A DNA stretch of 64,000 nucleotides from Bacteroidaceae bacterium (GCA_024698925.1 JAILQO010000032.1:29442-93441), one strand, 5' to 3'; positions 29,654-38,380 are shown, counted from the first letter of the stretch. Notes: a model not told the origin generated them from the letters alone. Translations and numbers: made by a program.

Positions 29654-30442
29654 TTATTTTTCGGCATTCCAGAATTCCCAACTGGCAATGGCTTGTCGGT
29701 GTAACATCTCGAGCCCGTTCTTGACCGTGGCTCCGAAGCGTCGTCCTTCGCGCATGAACGCTGTCACCTCGGGATTATAGACCAAATCGTATAGGAGGTG
29801 GCGGGGTGAGAGGGCTGCATAGGCGATGGTTGGTGCGTTGTCAACCTTGGGGTACATGCCTAAAGGCGTGCAGTTGACAATGACCGTGTAGTCTGCGAGA
29901 TCCGCCGGTGTCAGCTCGGAGTAGGTGAGATAAGCCGCCGGCGAACCGTCGGGAACTGTCATGGGGCGCTTGCGGGTCACATAGCGCCATTCCAGTCCGA
30001 GCTTCTCCAACCCGCGACAGATGGCCTTGGAAGCACCACCGGTGCCAAGGACAAGGGCACGTCGATGGTGAGGCTTCAATAGTGGCCGGATACTGTCTGT
30101 GAAACCGATGATGTCGGAGTTGTATCCTTTGAGGACGGGACGGCCGGATGATCGGTCTATTCTGATGACATTCACGGCCCCGATGGCGCGTGCTTCATCC
30201 GAAAGCTCGTCCAGATAAGGGATGACAGCTTGTTTGTAGGGTATCGTGACATTGAGCCCGCGCAGGTTGGGGTGTTCGTCCAGCAGCTGCGGTAGTGTCT
30301 CAATGTTGGGGAGTTCGAAGTTCAGGTACTCTGCGTCGATGCCCTCCCGCTCGAATTTCTCCGTGAAGAATGCGCGGGAAAAGCTGTGTCCAAGGGGATA
30401 GCCCAGAAGACCATATGTATTTGTATTCATCTTGGCAATCAT
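29654..30442 (-). CDS. aroE: Shikimate 5-dehydrogenase
   Basis: AroE reduces 3-dehydroshikimate with NADPH. Visible are the shikimate-binding GHSFSRAFF, the catalytic lysine in LNVTIPYKQAV, the dinucleotide loop VLGTGGASKAI and NCTPLGMYP. I set the start at 30442 because its ATG overlaps the stop of the glycosyltransferase as ATGA; ATG 30430 (MNTNTYGLLGYPLG) is a close alternative. It follows purC and a glycosyltransferase in one close-packed series. Confidence 0.94.
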   Translation of the reverse strand: MIAKMNTNTYGLLGYPLGHSFSRAFFTEKFEREGIDAEYLNFELPNIETLPQLLDEHPNLRGLNVTIPYKQAVIPYLDELSDEARAIGAVNVIRIDRSSGRPVLKGYNSDIIGFTDSIRPLLKPHHRRALVLGTGGASKAICRGLEKLGLEWRYVTRKRPMTVPDGSPAAYLTYSELTPADLADYTVIVNCTPLGMYPKVDNAPTIAYAALSPRHLLYDLVYNPEVTAFMREGRRFGATVKNGLEMLHRQAIASWEFWNAEK

Positions 30443-31359
30443 TGGCCTTGTAAGTGATAGTGCTCCCAAACGGCACGTAGCTGACGGTCGTTGAGATTTT
30501 CGCAACCGTTATTGACGCTGTATAGGGAGGTCGTCTGGCTGGCGCTGTTGACGGCGGCGATGAAATCGTAGTCGCTGCGCGGGCAGACGTGGATAGGCGT
30601 GTGGGCGAGGCGTGCCATGGCGTTGAACCAGATGTCGTCTGCCGTGGGACATAGCGTACTGAATGTTGCTTCCTGAAACACTTCCTCGGGCAGACATCCT
30701 GCTGGATAGAACACACCGCCGAACCCTTCAAAAAAGAGGTCGCTGTCATCTGTTGGCTCTGGAATAGCTGCGCAATAAGGCCACTGCCGGATTCCTTGTG
30801 GAATGCCTTGCGCATCGCGCGTCAGTTTCATGACCATATTGGCGATGATAGCTCGTGGCGCTTGCTCGTGTGCCGTCAGCAATGCTTCCAGAAAGTCGTG
30901 CGGATAAAAGACATCGTCGTCAATCGTGACGATATGCGCATTGGGGAATTCCTGGAGGGCGGGTAGCAGCTTTTTATAAGAACGGATATCGCGTGTGGGC
31001 AATACCTGCAGGCCCCGTGCTACCTGACGTTGCAGCGTGAGGGGTAGGGGACGTGTGTCCTGCTCGTCGCGCCACAGCACGATGCCGTTCGGTTTCACCG
31101 TTCCCTGCATGATGCTTTCGATGGTCAAGGCCACTTCGTAGAGACGTTGACCATAAGTGGTGAGGGAAACGATGACTGGCGCCTTGGCTTCCTCGCGCAT
31201 CTCTTCCACGCCTGGTTCCTCGCTGTGGAGGGCAGATGCCAAAAGCCGCTCGCGGCGTTGGCCCAGAAGGACCTTCGCTGCGGTGGCTTCTACGATGGCG
31301 GGCGTGATGCACGCCTGCAGGTAGGCTGTGAGTTTGCGCTTGAGAAAGCGTTTGAACAT
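30439..31359 (-). CDS. Glycosyltransferase (GT-A type)
   Basis: The 306-residue protein has VIVSLTTYGQRLYEVALTIE near residue 65 and a DDDVFYP metal-binding motif near 150, with a later EGFGGVFYP and CPTADDIWFNA that fit acceptor-side motifs of glycosyltransferases acting on cell-surface glycans. I start it at ATG 31359 (MFKRFLKRKLTAYL), four bases after purC; the frame to 31449 overlaps purC. The donor and acceptor are not readable. It is a single glycosyltransferase among purine and shikimate genes, not within a capsule cluster. Confidence 0.75.
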   Translation of the reverse strand: MFKRFLKRKLTAYLQACITPAIVEATAAKVLLGQRRERLLASALHSEEPGVEEMREEAKAPVIVSLTTYGQRLYEVALTIESIMQGTVKPNGIVLWRDEQDTRPLPLTLQRQVARGLQVLPTRDIRSYKKLLPALQEFPNAHIVTIDDDVFYPHDFLEALLTAHEQAPRAIIANMVMKLTRDAQGIPQGIRQWPYCAAIPEPTDDSDLFFEGFGGVFYPAGCLPEEVFQEATFSTLCPTADDIWFNAMARLAHTPIHVCPRSDYDFIAAVNSASQTTSLYSVNNGCENLNDRQLRAVWEHYHLQGQ

Positions 31360-31363
31360 CGCG

Positions 31364-32311
31364 TTACTTGTTGGCGAGCCAGCTGGTGACATTCTTCTCG
31401 ATACGTGCTGCGACATCCGCTTCGGTGGCAGCTTCCTCGAATTTCTCACCTACGATGTGCTCGTAGAGCTCAATGTAGCGGTCGCTGATGCTGTTGACGA
31501 ATTCGTCGGTCAATTCCGGCATCACGTCACCCGGACGGTTCATGAAGTTATGGTCAATGAGCCATTGGCGCACAAACTCCTTGGAGAGTTGGCGTTGCGC
31601 TTCGCCTTTCTCGAACTTCTCCTCATAGCCGTCGGCGTAGAAGTAGCGGCTGCTGTCAGGTGTGTGGATCTCATCGATGAGGATCACCTTGCCGTCACGC
31701 TTGCCGAACTCATATTTCGTATCCACGAGGATGAGGCCTTTCTTGGCAGCAATCTCTGTGCCGCGCTGGAAGAGGGCGCGGGTATAACGCTCCATCACTT
31801 CGTAGTCCTCTGCGCTGACGATGCCCTGTGCAATAATCTCTTCTTTGGAGATGTTCTCGTCATGTCCCTCGTCAGCCTTTGTCGTCGGCGTGATGATGGG
31901 CTCTGGGAAGCGCTCGTTCTCGCGCATGCCATCAGGCAACTTAACGCCGCACAGCTCGCGACAACCGTTCTTGTACTCACGCCATGCGGAGCCTGTCAGG
32001 TAACCGCGGATAATCATTTCCACGCGGAAACCTTCAGCCTTCAGGCCTACAGTCACCATGGGGTCCGGCGTGGCTAACTTCCAGTTAGGCACGATATCTG
32101 CCGTGGCGTCCAGGAAGCTGGCGGCAATTTGGTTCAGCACTTGACCCTTGAAGGGGATGCCCTTGGGCAGTACCACATCGAAGGCTGAGATGCGATCGGT
32201 GGCGACCATCACCATGATGTCGTCATTGATGTTATACACGTCGCGTACCTTGCCGTGATACACACTTTTCTGTCCAGGGAATTGGAATTCAGTCTTTGTG
32301 AGAGCTTTCAT
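31364..32311 (-). CDS. purC: SAICAR synthetase
   Basis: PurC joins aspartate to CAIR in purine synthesis. Motifs: YHGKVRDVY near the start (ATP site), [37 protein letters not shown] and [15 protein letters not shown]. At 315 residues it is of the longer bacterial form. The 36-base gap to phoH upstream consists largely of 9-base repeats. Confidence 0.96.
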   Translation of the reverse strand: MKALTKTEFQFPGQKSVYHGKVRDVYNINDDIMVMVATDRISAFDVVLPKGIPFKGQVLNQIAASFLDATADIVPNWKLATPDPMVTVGLKAEGFRVEMIIRGYLTGSAWREYKNGCRELCGVKLPDGMRENERFPEPIITPTTKADEGHDENISKEEIIAQGIVSAEDYEVMERYTRALFQRGTEIAAKKGLILVDTKYEFGKRDGKVILIDEIHTPDSSRYFYADGYEEKFEKGEAQRQLSKEFVRQWLIDHNFMNRPGDVMPELTDEFVNSISDRYIELYEHIVGEKFEEAATEADVAARIEKNVTSWLANK

Positions 32312-32330
32312 TGTTGTATTGTTAATGTTA

Positions 32331-32400
32331 TTATGGGGCTTATGGGGCTAATGAGCCTCATGGGGCAAATGGGGCTCTTGAGCCTCTTTGGCCTCATGGG
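32331..32400 (-). repeat. 9-base repeat array spanning the phoH end and the phoH-purC gap
   Basis: On the minus strand units such as GCCCATGAG, GCCAAAGAG, GCTCAAGAG, GCTCATTAG and CCCCATAAG follow one another. The first units are translated as the last residues of PhoH (HEAKEAQEPHLPHEAH), the TAG stop lies inside a unit, and the array continues into the gap. Confidence 0.85.
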
Positions 32401-33322
32401 CGGCGTAGGCATTGACAATCCTTGTGACCAGTTTATGCCTCACGATATCTTTCTGATTCAGCTCAATGACGGCGATGCCCTCCACGTCTTTCAGGATATG
32501 GAGTGCTTCGATGAGTCCGCTTTTCTGTGGACGGGGCAGGTCGATTTGTGTCATGTCGCCCGTGATGATCATCTTGGTGTTCATGCCCATGCGGGTGAGG
32601 AACATCTTGATTTGTGCGGGAGTCGTGTTCTGCGCCTCGTCAAGGATTACGATGGCATCGTTCAGGGTACGGCCGCGCATGAAGGCGAGGGGCGCAATCT
32701 GTATCACGTTCTGCTCCATCATCTCGTTAAGCTTCTGCCGGGGTATCATGTCTTCGAGCGCATCGTAGAGCGGTTGCAGGTACGGGTCGATCTTGTCCTT
32801 CATGTCACCTGGCAGAAACCCGAGCTTCTCGCCGGCTTCCACGGCCGGCCTGGAGAGGATGAGTCGGCGCACCTCCTTGTTCTTCAATGCCCGCACAGCG
32901 AGTGCGATGCTCGTGTAGGTCTTACCGGAACCGGCAGGACCTATGGCAAAGAGCATGTCATGTGTCTCAAAGGCGTTCACCAGTCGCTGTTGGTTCTCGC
33001 TGCGTGCCGTGATGGGCTTGCCTGTGACACTGAACACGATGGCACCGCTGACGCCGTCGCGTTTCGTGCGTTCGCCGCGGATGATGTGGAGGATGTCCTC
33101 TTCGCTCAGTGTGTTGTATTTGACACAGTGCTGTTGCAGGCGTCCGATGCTTTCTTCCAGCGCACAAAGGTCTTCCTCGTCGCCCATTGCCTTGACGACG
33201 TTGCCACGTGCTACGATGCGCATTTTCGGATACAGCGCCTTGAGCATTTGCATGTTGGTGTTGTTTACACCATAAAAGATGACGGGGTCAGCTTCTTCGA
33301 GGATGAAGTGTTTTTCTGTCAT
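32348..33322 (-). CDS. phoH: PhoH-family P-loop ATPase
   Basis: The core is an ATPase of the PhoH/YbeZ type: Walker A AIGPAGSGKTYTSIAL, Walker B DAIVILDEAQNTTP, and MIITGDMTQIDLP. The N-terminal part (MRIVARGNVVKAMGDEED) is the usual KH-like region. The YbeZ group is linked to RNA metabolism together with YbeY, which is not in the window. The last 16 or so residues are encoded by a 9-base repeat array and are likely a late extension. It is the first gene of the series phoH-purC-glycosyltransferase-aroE-TPM-lemA-purM. Confidence 0.94.
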   Translation of the reverse strand: MTEKHFILEEADPVIFYGVNNTNMQMLKALYPKMRIVARGNVVKAMGDEEDLCALEESIGRLQQHCVKYNTLSEEDILHIIRGERTKRDGVSGAIVFSVTGKPITARSENQQRLVNAFETHDMLFAIGPAGSGKTYTSIALAVRALKNKEVRRLILSRPAVEAGEKLGFLPGDMKDKIDPYLQPLYDALEDMIPRQKLNEMMEQNVIQIAPLAFMRGRTLNDAIVILDEAQNTTPAQIKMFLTRMGMNTKMIITGDMTQIDLPRPQKSGLIEALHILKDVEGIAVIELNQKDIVRHKLVTRIVNAYAAHEAKEAQEPHLPHEAH

Positions 33323-33342
33323 TCGTTAACCTTTTTCGGGTG

Positions 33343-33350
33343 CAAAGATA
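33343..33350 (-). promoter_or_regulatory. -7 promoter element of phoH
   Basis: TATCTTTG on the minus strand, 20 bases upstream of the phoH ATG. No exact TTTG partner is at the ideal spacing. Confidence 0.6.
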
Positions 33351-33415
33351 GCGTTTTTCGACCGCAAATTTGCAAAGAGTGAAGGAAAAATGATGCATTG
33401 TTCAAAGATTTTATA

Positions 33416-33423
33416 TATCTTTG
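33416..33423 (+). promoter_or_regulatory. -7 promoter element of the DUF5715 gene
   Basis: TATCTTTG, eight bases before the first of three nearby ATGs. It divides the divergent pair phoH and DUF5715 and marks the turn of gene direction in the window. Confidence 0.6.
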
Positions 33424-33431
33424 TGCCCGAA

Positions 33432-34283
33432 ATGATGAAAATGGACGTTTTACCCAAGCTTCCGAAGAAGTATTTCTTGATTGGAGTCGCCGCCATCGTG
33501 GTGGTGTTGTTTATCGTGCGCTTATGTTTTCCGGAGGTGAATAAGCCCGCGGCAGAAATGGCCCAAGAAGCCAATGAGGCCCATGAGACCAATGAGCCCA
33601 ATGGGGCCAATGAGTCTTTAGAACCTGATTCCGCTTTGGCTATTCATCCTCACCGTACCTCTTCGGGTCTGCTGGCGGTCAATCCTTTGCCGCAGTTGGA
33701 TTTCAGTCGTCGCCACCGCATTCGTAGCGTGCCGTCCTATAAACAGTGCTTCCCCGATGTTCAGGATGTACAGTTCCCTGCCGCCCTTGCCAATGGCGTG
33801 CGTCCCGTGGAGGATCGTGCAGAGGCTGAACTGCGCAAGAAAGAGTTGCTTTACGTGGGCGCGAATCCTTATTATTGTATGGATGCTTCCATGAGTCGTA
33901 GCATCCCCTACCTGGTGCCCAAGGCCAGTCACCTCTTACAGCACATCGGCCGTCGTTTTCTCGACTCCCTCGCCGTCAAGCAGATACCGTTGCATACCAT
34001 CATTGTGACCAGTGTCCTGCGTACCGAGGAGGATGTGCGCCGTCTGCGTCGCATCAACGGCAATGCTTCTGAGCAGAGTTGCCACCGTTTCGGCACCACT
34101 TTCGACATCTCTTACAACCGCTATCACACCGTTGCGCCGCCCGATGACCCCAACCGTCATGCTGTGCGCAACGACTCTCTGAAGTTTGTGCTCTCCGAGG
34201 TGCTTCGCGACATTCGCGAGGAAGGTCTTTGCTACATCAAGTATGAGGTGAAGCAAGGTTGCTTCCACGTTACTGTTCGCTAA
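33432..34283 (+). CDS. DUF5715 family protein with one membrane anchor
   Basis: One N-terminal membrane segment (YFLIGVAAIVVVLFIVRL) is followed by a short variable linker made of 9-base repeats (MAQEANEAHETNEPNGANE), then a globular domain with YVGANPYYCMDASMSRSIPY, VTSVLRTEEDVRRLRRINGN and SCHRFGTTFDISYNRY. The H-x(n)-FGxxFDISY pattern recalls peptidoglycan amidase or D-Ala-D-Ala carboxypeptidase folds of the DUF5715 type; this is weak evidence for a cell-wall role. Starts at 33432, 33435 and 33441 are all possible; the -7 box at 33416 rules out 33390. Confidence 0.8.
   Translation: MMKMDVLPKLPKKYFLIGVAAIVVVLFIVRLCFPEVNKPAAEMAQEANEAHETNEPNGANESLEPDSALAIHPHRTSSGLLAVNPLPQLDFSRRHRIRSVPSYKQCFPDVQDVQFPAALANGVRPVEDRAEAELRKKELLYVGANPYYCMDASMSRSIPYLVPKASHLLQHIGRRFLDSLAVKQIPLHTIIVTSVLRTEEDVRRLRRINGNASEQSCHRFGTTFDISYNRYHTVAPPDDPNRHAVRNDSLKFVLSEVLRDIREEGLCYIKYEVKQGCFHVTVR
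33561..33614 (+). repeat. 9-base repeat array inside the DUF5715 gene
   Basis: Units GCCCAAGAA, GCCAATGAG, GCCCATGAG, ACCAATGAG, CCCAATGGG, GCCAATGAG run in frame between the membrane anchor and the globular domain. The type is the same as at the phoH end about 1.2 kb away, again in sense orientation. Confidence 0.85.
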
Positions 34284-34309
34284 CTCGATTCGTTAATAGT
34301 TCTTAAATT

Positions 34310-34337
34310 CTGCACGTGGGCTTAAACTCATGTGCAG
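34310..34337 (+). other. Hairpin after the DUF5715 gene
   Basis: CTGCACGTGGG pairs with CTCATGTGCAG (two G-T pairs) around a six-base loop. No T-run follows, so it is not a clear terminator. Confidence 0.4.
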
Positions 34338-34422
34338 CGGGTGGGTCGTAGTACTGTGACAAGCAAATAAACAACAAAATCATATACACTATACCCATTA
34401 TCATTTTTTCATCCCTACAATT

Positions 34423-34950
34423 ATGAAAAAGTCATTATTTTTGATCGCGCTGGCCATGATGTCTTTCGCCAGCATTCACAACGCAAACGCACAAAACGAT
34501 AATCAGCGGAACAACCGCATCGCAGAGTTCCGTGCCCGTCAGACAGAGCAGCTGATGCAGGATCTGAAACTCACGGCAGAGCAGAAGACCAAGTTTGAGG
34601 CTGTCTTCAAGAACTATCAGGACGAGCTGATGGCGCTTCGTCAGGACCGTCCGCAGGCCGCTTCTAACGATCAGGAGCTGACCGACGAGCAGGCTACAGC
34701 CCGTTTGCAGGAGGTCTTCCAGCGTCAGGCAGAACAGATTCAGCAGTCTCAGATGCGTCTGGATATCCAGAAGAAGTACTGCTCAGAGTTCTCCGCTTTC
34801 CTCACCCCTCAGCAGCTGTTAAGAGTTTTCGCGCCCCAGATGGGTCGTGGACGTAATGGACAGCAGCAGCGCGGCGGCCGTGGTGGTGGCTTTGGTGGCC
34901 CCGGCGGTGGCTTCGGTGGCGGTTTCGGTGGCCCCGGTGGTGGCTTCTAA
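34423..34950 (+). CDS. Spy/CpxP-like periplasmic protein with glycine-rich tail
   Basis: The 175-residue protein has a Sec signal ending NANAQ and a helical, Gln/Glu-rich core with an LTAEQKTKFEAVF block and a second FLTPQQLLRVF, the LTxxQ-type repeats of Spy/CpxP-like proteins (DUF4890-like). Such proteins guard the periplasm against misfolding. The last 35 residues are GRGGGFGGPGGGF-like repeats, also seen in the TPM-domain protein upstream. It stands alone with its own terminator; I see no clear promoter. Confidence 0.8.
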   Translation: MKKSLFLIALAMMSFASIHNANAQNDNQRNNRIAEFRARQTEQLMQDLKLTAEQKTKFEAVFKNYQDELMALRQDRPQAASNDQELTDEQATARLQEVFQRQAEQIQQSQMRLDIQKKYCSEFSAFLTPQQLLRVFAPQMGRGRNGQQQRGGRGGGFGGPGGGFGGGFGGPGGGF

Positions 34951-34972
34951 TCTCCGCTCAGCAACAAATTGC

Positions 34973-35010
34973 AAGGGACTGTGTCATTCATGTGGCACAG
35001 TCCCTTCCCT
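34973..35010 (+). terminator. Intrinsic terminator after the Spy-like gene
   Basis: AAGGGACTGTG pairs with CACAGTCCCTT around a 12-base loop and is followed by CCCTTTTGTTT. Confidence 0.85.
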
Positions 35011-35031
35011 TTTGTTTCGCTTTTAATAGTT

Positions 35032-35142
35032 GGTTGCTGCGCTCAAAATCCATCAAAAATATGATTCAAAAATCCATCAAACTGGCTACTGAGAGATTTT
35101 ATATATGATTTTCGAGTGATTTTGAGGAGCGGAGTGACGACC
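35032..35142 (+). repeat. AT-rich palindromic repeat, copy 1
   Basis: It begins GGTTGCTGCGCTCAAAATC and ends GATTTTGAGG...GTGACGACC. The interior is close to the reverse complement of 37763-37873. It fills most of the 34951-35293 gap together with the terminator and the next promoter. Confidence 0.85.
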
Positions 35143-35232
35143 ATAAAGGTTGATGCGCTGTTGCGATAATTCCCCTCTCGAGGAACCATTCATCGGTCGT
35201 CGATTATTTTTTGTAAATTTCATCGTGTTTTT

Positions 35233-35263
35233 TTTGCGTTTCAAACAAATTACTGTACCTTTG
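35233..35263 (+). promoter_or_regulatory. Promoter of the 801-residue secreted protein
   Basis: TTTG (35233-35236), exactly 19 bases, then TACCTTTG (35256-35263). The gene's ATG is 30 bases downstream. Confidence 0.9.
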
Positions 35264-35293
35264 CGCCATATTCACTATTAAACCAACTAATTT

Positions 35294-37699
35294 ATGAGAA
35301 AATTTTACGCTTTACTCGTTGCCTTGTTCACCTTAGTCGGTGTGACACAGGCACAAACAATTACGTTCGTCGCTGGCACAGACAAATATGAAAGCGATGC
35401 CGCAGGTGCACATTCTTTAACGAAAGATGGCGTGACAATAGCTGTCTCAAATGGTACGTTTGGCCGTACGGATAACTATCGCGTCTATAAAAACCAGACC
35501 TTGACAGTATCCTCTACCGTAGGCGATATTATCAAGATAGAGTTGACCTGTGCATCTTCGAATCCTGCCAGCAACTTTGAAACATTGGATGGTTTTGAGA
35601 TCAATGGTGCCAATGGCACCTGGACTGGTTCTGCCACTTCTGTCTCCTTCAAGGCAGCAACTAATCAAGTTCGTGCAACTCAGATTGAGGTGACTGTTAA
35701 GAACTCTGACCCCAACTATGTTGCTGCTCCTAAGATTACGCCTGCAACCGGCATTTACTACGAAGCACAGGAGGTATCGATTGAAGTCGAGGAGGGAACA
35801 ACCGTTTACTACACTGTTGATGGCACGGAGCCTACAGCTTCCAGCACGGCTTACACCGCTCCTTTCACCGTTTCTGCAACGACCACTGTCAAGGCCATTG
35901 CTGTAAAGGGTGAGAACAAGAGTGAGGTGGCTGTAAGCGAGATCACCATCTCTGAGCTGGAGGTGAGCACGATTGCTGAAGTCCTTGCAAAAGAACCGAC
36001 CGCTACTGGTGCTAAGGTCTCCGGTACCGTTGTTGCCATTGCCAAGGACGGTTTGCTCCTGCAGGATGCAACAGGTTTCATATATGCCTACACCGAAGAT
36101 GCACCGACCGCTGCTGTTGGTGATGTCTGCAACGTCTCCGGTCCTACAGCCCTCTATCCCGTTGATCAGAACTATGGCCGCATCCAGTTCAACAAGCCGC
36201 TCATTGAGAAGACCAGTACCACGACAGTCGAGTATCCCGAAGCTGAAGTGCTCGATGCCAATTCCTTCGATGCCCTCGTGGCTGCTCCCGAGGTGAAATT
36301 CGTGAAGGTAACCGGTACTGTGAACATCTCCAGTAGCTACTATAACCTCAAGATCTCCGGTGCAAAAAAGACCGGTTCCATCGTGGCTTCTCAGGAAATC
36401 CTCAATCAGCTGGAGAACAACATGACGGTAACTCTCACTGGCTACTATGTCTATTCCACGGGTTCCGTTTCTAACAATGTCTTCACGCCCAACTATGGTA
36501 ACATCATTGTCACCAAGGCTGAAATACCTGAGATTACTTATGTGGAGTATAGCACCTTCGCCGCTGTGAAGGAGGCCGCTCCTGCCGATGAGGCTTCTGC
36601 TACTTATGCACAGCTCAACGTGACCGATGCGCTCGTGACCTTCGTGAAGAGCAAGAGTGTATATCTCTTCGATGGAACGGATGGTATTTTGATTTATGGC
36701 GATAACAAGAACATCAAGACTGGCGATAAGATCAATGGCACCATCAAGGGTAAGCTCTTCAAGCGCTATGGTAATACGCAGGTGGCTGTTACCAGCTACG
36801 ACGTCACTGTTGCTTCTTCTGACAACGCTGTTGTTCCAACAGAAATCTCTGCTTCTCAGCTCAATGCCAATGGCGCTAAGTATGAGAATATGCTGATTAC
36901 CGTCAAGGGTTTGGTTCCCAATGCAGAGGCTTGGGATAATAACAACATTGTCTTCGCTTATGAGGACGATGACACTGAGGAGAAGGGTACTATTGCCGTG
37001 CGTGACAACTTTAGTATGGGTACAGGTATGACCTTCGACAAGAACGCCGTTTACACCGTTACTGGTTTCGTGGCTCTCTATACCAAAGATGAAGCGACTA
37101 CAATCCAGATTTATCCGCGTGAGAAAGCCGACATCGACAATGGCGTGAAGTACGTCTTTGTGGGCGAAGGTACGTTGGAGAATCCCTACACCGCAAAGGA
37201 TATCCAGAACATGGATTCCGAGCATGCTTCCGAGGGCGTTTGGGTGAAGGCTTATATCGTCGGTTATATTGGCGGTAGCTCATACAACGCAACCAATGCC
37301 ATCTTCAGTGCCACTGCTCCCGAGGGCAAGGAAGTGTACAATAGCAACCTCATCCTTGCCGACGCTGCAGATTGCACTAACTACGCTCAGGCAATCCCCG
37401 TCGCTCTGCCGGGTGGTAAGGTTGCTCGCACCGACCTCAACCTGAAGGATCATGCCGACAAGCTTGGCGTACAGGTATGGCTCAAGGGTAACGCTATCGC
37501 TTACATGGGTGCTCCAGGCCTGAAGGAAGTGGCTGAGTATAGCCTCGATGGTGTCACCATCATCTCTGGTGTTGGTTCTCTCAAAGCTGATGCAAAGAGT
37601 GCTGGTGCTATCTACAACCTCGCTGGTCAGCGTGTTACCAACACTACCAGACGTGGTATCTACATCATGAAGGATCGCAAGGTTCTCATCTCCAAGTAA
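35294..37699 (+). CDS. Large secreted protein with chitobiase-like and OB-fold-like domains, 801 aa
   Basis: A Sec signal (LLVALFTLVGVTQAQ) is followed by a beta-rich region, a chitobiase C-terminal-like repeat near residues 145-215 (TPATGIYYEAQEVSIEV, YYTVDGTEPTASS), then three or so OB-fold-like units (GAKVSGTVVAIAKDGLLLQD; FVKVTGTVNISSSYYNLKI; TGDKINGTIKGKLFKRYGN) and a DUF6359-like unit near 640-770. The C-terminus (AIYNLAGQRVTNTTRRGIYI, then a short basic end) is the sorting-type tail frequent in secreted Prevotella proteins. OB-folds of this kind accompany secreted nucleases, so binding of nucleic acid is a guess. No catalytic motif is seen. Confidence 0.82.
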   Translation: MRKFYALLVALFTLVGVTQAQTITFVAGTDKYESDAAGAHSLTKDGVTIAVSNGTFGRTDNYRVYKNQTLTVSSTVGDIIKIELTCASSNPASNFETLDGFEINGANGTWTGSATSVSFKAATNQVRATQIEVTVKNSDPNYVAAPKITPATGIYYEAQEVSIEVEEGTTVYYTVDGTEPTASSTAYTAPFTVSATTTVKAIAVKGENKSEVAVSEITISELEVSTIAEVLAKEPTATGAKVSGTVVAIAKDGLLLQDATGFIYAYTEDAPTAAVGDVCNVSGPTALYPVDQNYGRIQFNKPLIEKTSTTTVEYPEAEVLDANSFDALVAAPEVKFVKVTGTVNISSSYYNLKISGAKKTGSIVASQEILNQLENNMTVTLTGYYVYSTGSVSNNVFTPNYGNIIVTKAEIPEITYVEYSTFAAVKEAAPADEASATYAQLNVTDALVTFVKSKSVYLFDGTDGILIYGDNKNIKTGDKINGTIKGKLFKRYGNTQVAVTSYDVTVASSDNAVVPTEISASQLNANGAKYENMLITVKGLVPNAEAWDNNNIVFAYEDDDTEEKGTIAVRDNFSMGTGMTFDKNAVYTVTGFVALYTKDEATTIQIYPREKADIDNGVKYVFVGEGTLENPYTAKDIQNMDSEHASEGVWVKAYIVGYIGGSSYNATNAIFSATAPEGKEVYNSNLILADAADCTNYAQAIPVALPGGKVARTDLNLKDHADKLGVQVWLKGNAIAYMGAPGLKEVAEYSLDGVTIISGVGSLKADAKSAGAIYNLAGQRVTNTTRRGIYIMKDRKVLISK

Positions 37700-37722
37700 G
37701 ACAATCTATTAACTCACTCTAT

Positions 37723-37758
37723 GGGGCTGTGTCAATCACTTGACACGGCCCCTTTTTA
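37723..37758 (+). terminator. Strong intrinsic terminator after the 801-residue protein
   Basis: GGGGCTGTGTCAA pairs with TTGACACGGCCCC around a four-base loop, then TTTTTA. Confidence 0.93.
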
Positions 37759-37762
37759 TTGT

Positions 37763-37873
37763 GGTCGTCACTCCGTTCCTCAAGATCACTCAAAATACAG
37801 ACCTATATTCTCTCAATAGCTAGTTTGATGGATTCTTGAATCATATTTTTGATAGATTTTGAGCGCAGCGACC
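37763..37873 (-). repeat. AT-rich palindromic repeat, copy 2 (inverted)
   Basis: It starts GGTCGTCACTCCGTTCCTC and ends GATTTTGAGCGCAGCGACC. The minus strand matches copy 1 over most of its length (for example AAAATATGATTCAA and CCATCAAACT). Confidence 0.85.
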
Positions 37874-37970
37874 TTCTATCTGATGCGAGCGTAGTACTGG
37901 TTTCTATTGTCGTCACTTTGTTCCTCAAAATCTCTCGAAAATCCAATAAAAATCTCTCAATGGTCAATTA
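37848..37970. repeat. Unit duplicated at 38415-38540
   Basis: The stretch from GATAGATTTTGAGCGCAGCG through TCTATCTGATGCGAGCGTAG to AAAATCTCTCAATGG recurs at 38420-38540 with a few changes. It joins the end of one AT-rich palindrome to a truncated copy of the next (37908-37970). Confidence 0.75.
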
Positions 37971-37975
37971 GTTAA

Positions 37976-38004
37976 CAAAAACCTCGCGCTTCGCGCTAAA
38001 AAAC
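37976..38004 (-). repeat. Partial inverted copy of the hairpin-rich repeat (inner end only)
   Basis: On the minus strand GTTTTTTAGCGCGAAGCGCG is the inner end of the hairpin-rich repeat. The rest of the copy is missing. It faces the complete copy at 38150. Confidence 0.7.
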
Positions 38005-38149
38005 AATTGTTCAACTGCAACATCGAATGTAAGACAACTACGGAATATACGGATTATACGGCTCTGGTCCTGCAGTAATCAACATAGATGCTTGTAACGA
38101 CACAAGTGGTAAAGGACACCGTAAATTCCGTACAATCCGTGGTTCAAAA
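38005..38149. other. Spacer between inverted hairpin-rich repeats
   Basis: No credible gene. It holds short repeats of an 11-base type (ATACGGATTATACGG at about 38050; TCCGTACAATCCGTGGTT at about 38123) that recur at about 38600. Confidence 0.5.
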
Positions 38150-38341
38150 AAAGACTCGTGGAAGAAAAATGTTTTTTAGCGCGAAGCGCGATGTTTTTGC
38201 TCTGATGCAGTCAGCGATTTGGAACAAACACATTGGTGACATGGGCGTTGTGCGAGAGCTCGCTCTCAGGCACAAACGTGCAAGGCGACAATGAGGACCG
38301 TAGGCCACAGACTGCAGCAGAGGGTTTTTGAGGTTTTTGTG
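38150..38341 (+). repeat. Hairpin-rich repeat, copy A
   Basis: Inner end GTTTTTTAGCGCGAAGCGCG at 38171, outer end GAGGGTTTTTGAGGTTTTTG ending at 38341. Inside are perfect short palindromes (GAGAGCTCGCTCTC). It is about 90 percent identical by eye to copy B at 53008. Confidence 0.85.
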
Positions 38342-38380
38342 AGAATCTAAACACAGGGTTTGGTAGATGCCACATGAAAT

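Noticed and set aside
33323..33431. Replication origin at the strand switch
   Set aside because: No dnaA, DnaA-box cluster or AT-rich unwinding region is seen; the gap is only about 110 bases and holds two promoters.
35447..37225. 592-residue minus-strand frame
   Set aside because: It is antisense to a secreted protein with clear domains and own promoter; no family features.
38088..38294. 68-residue open frame
   Set aside because: It reads through hairpin-rich repeat A and its spacer, has no start context, and the same frame is broken in copy B.
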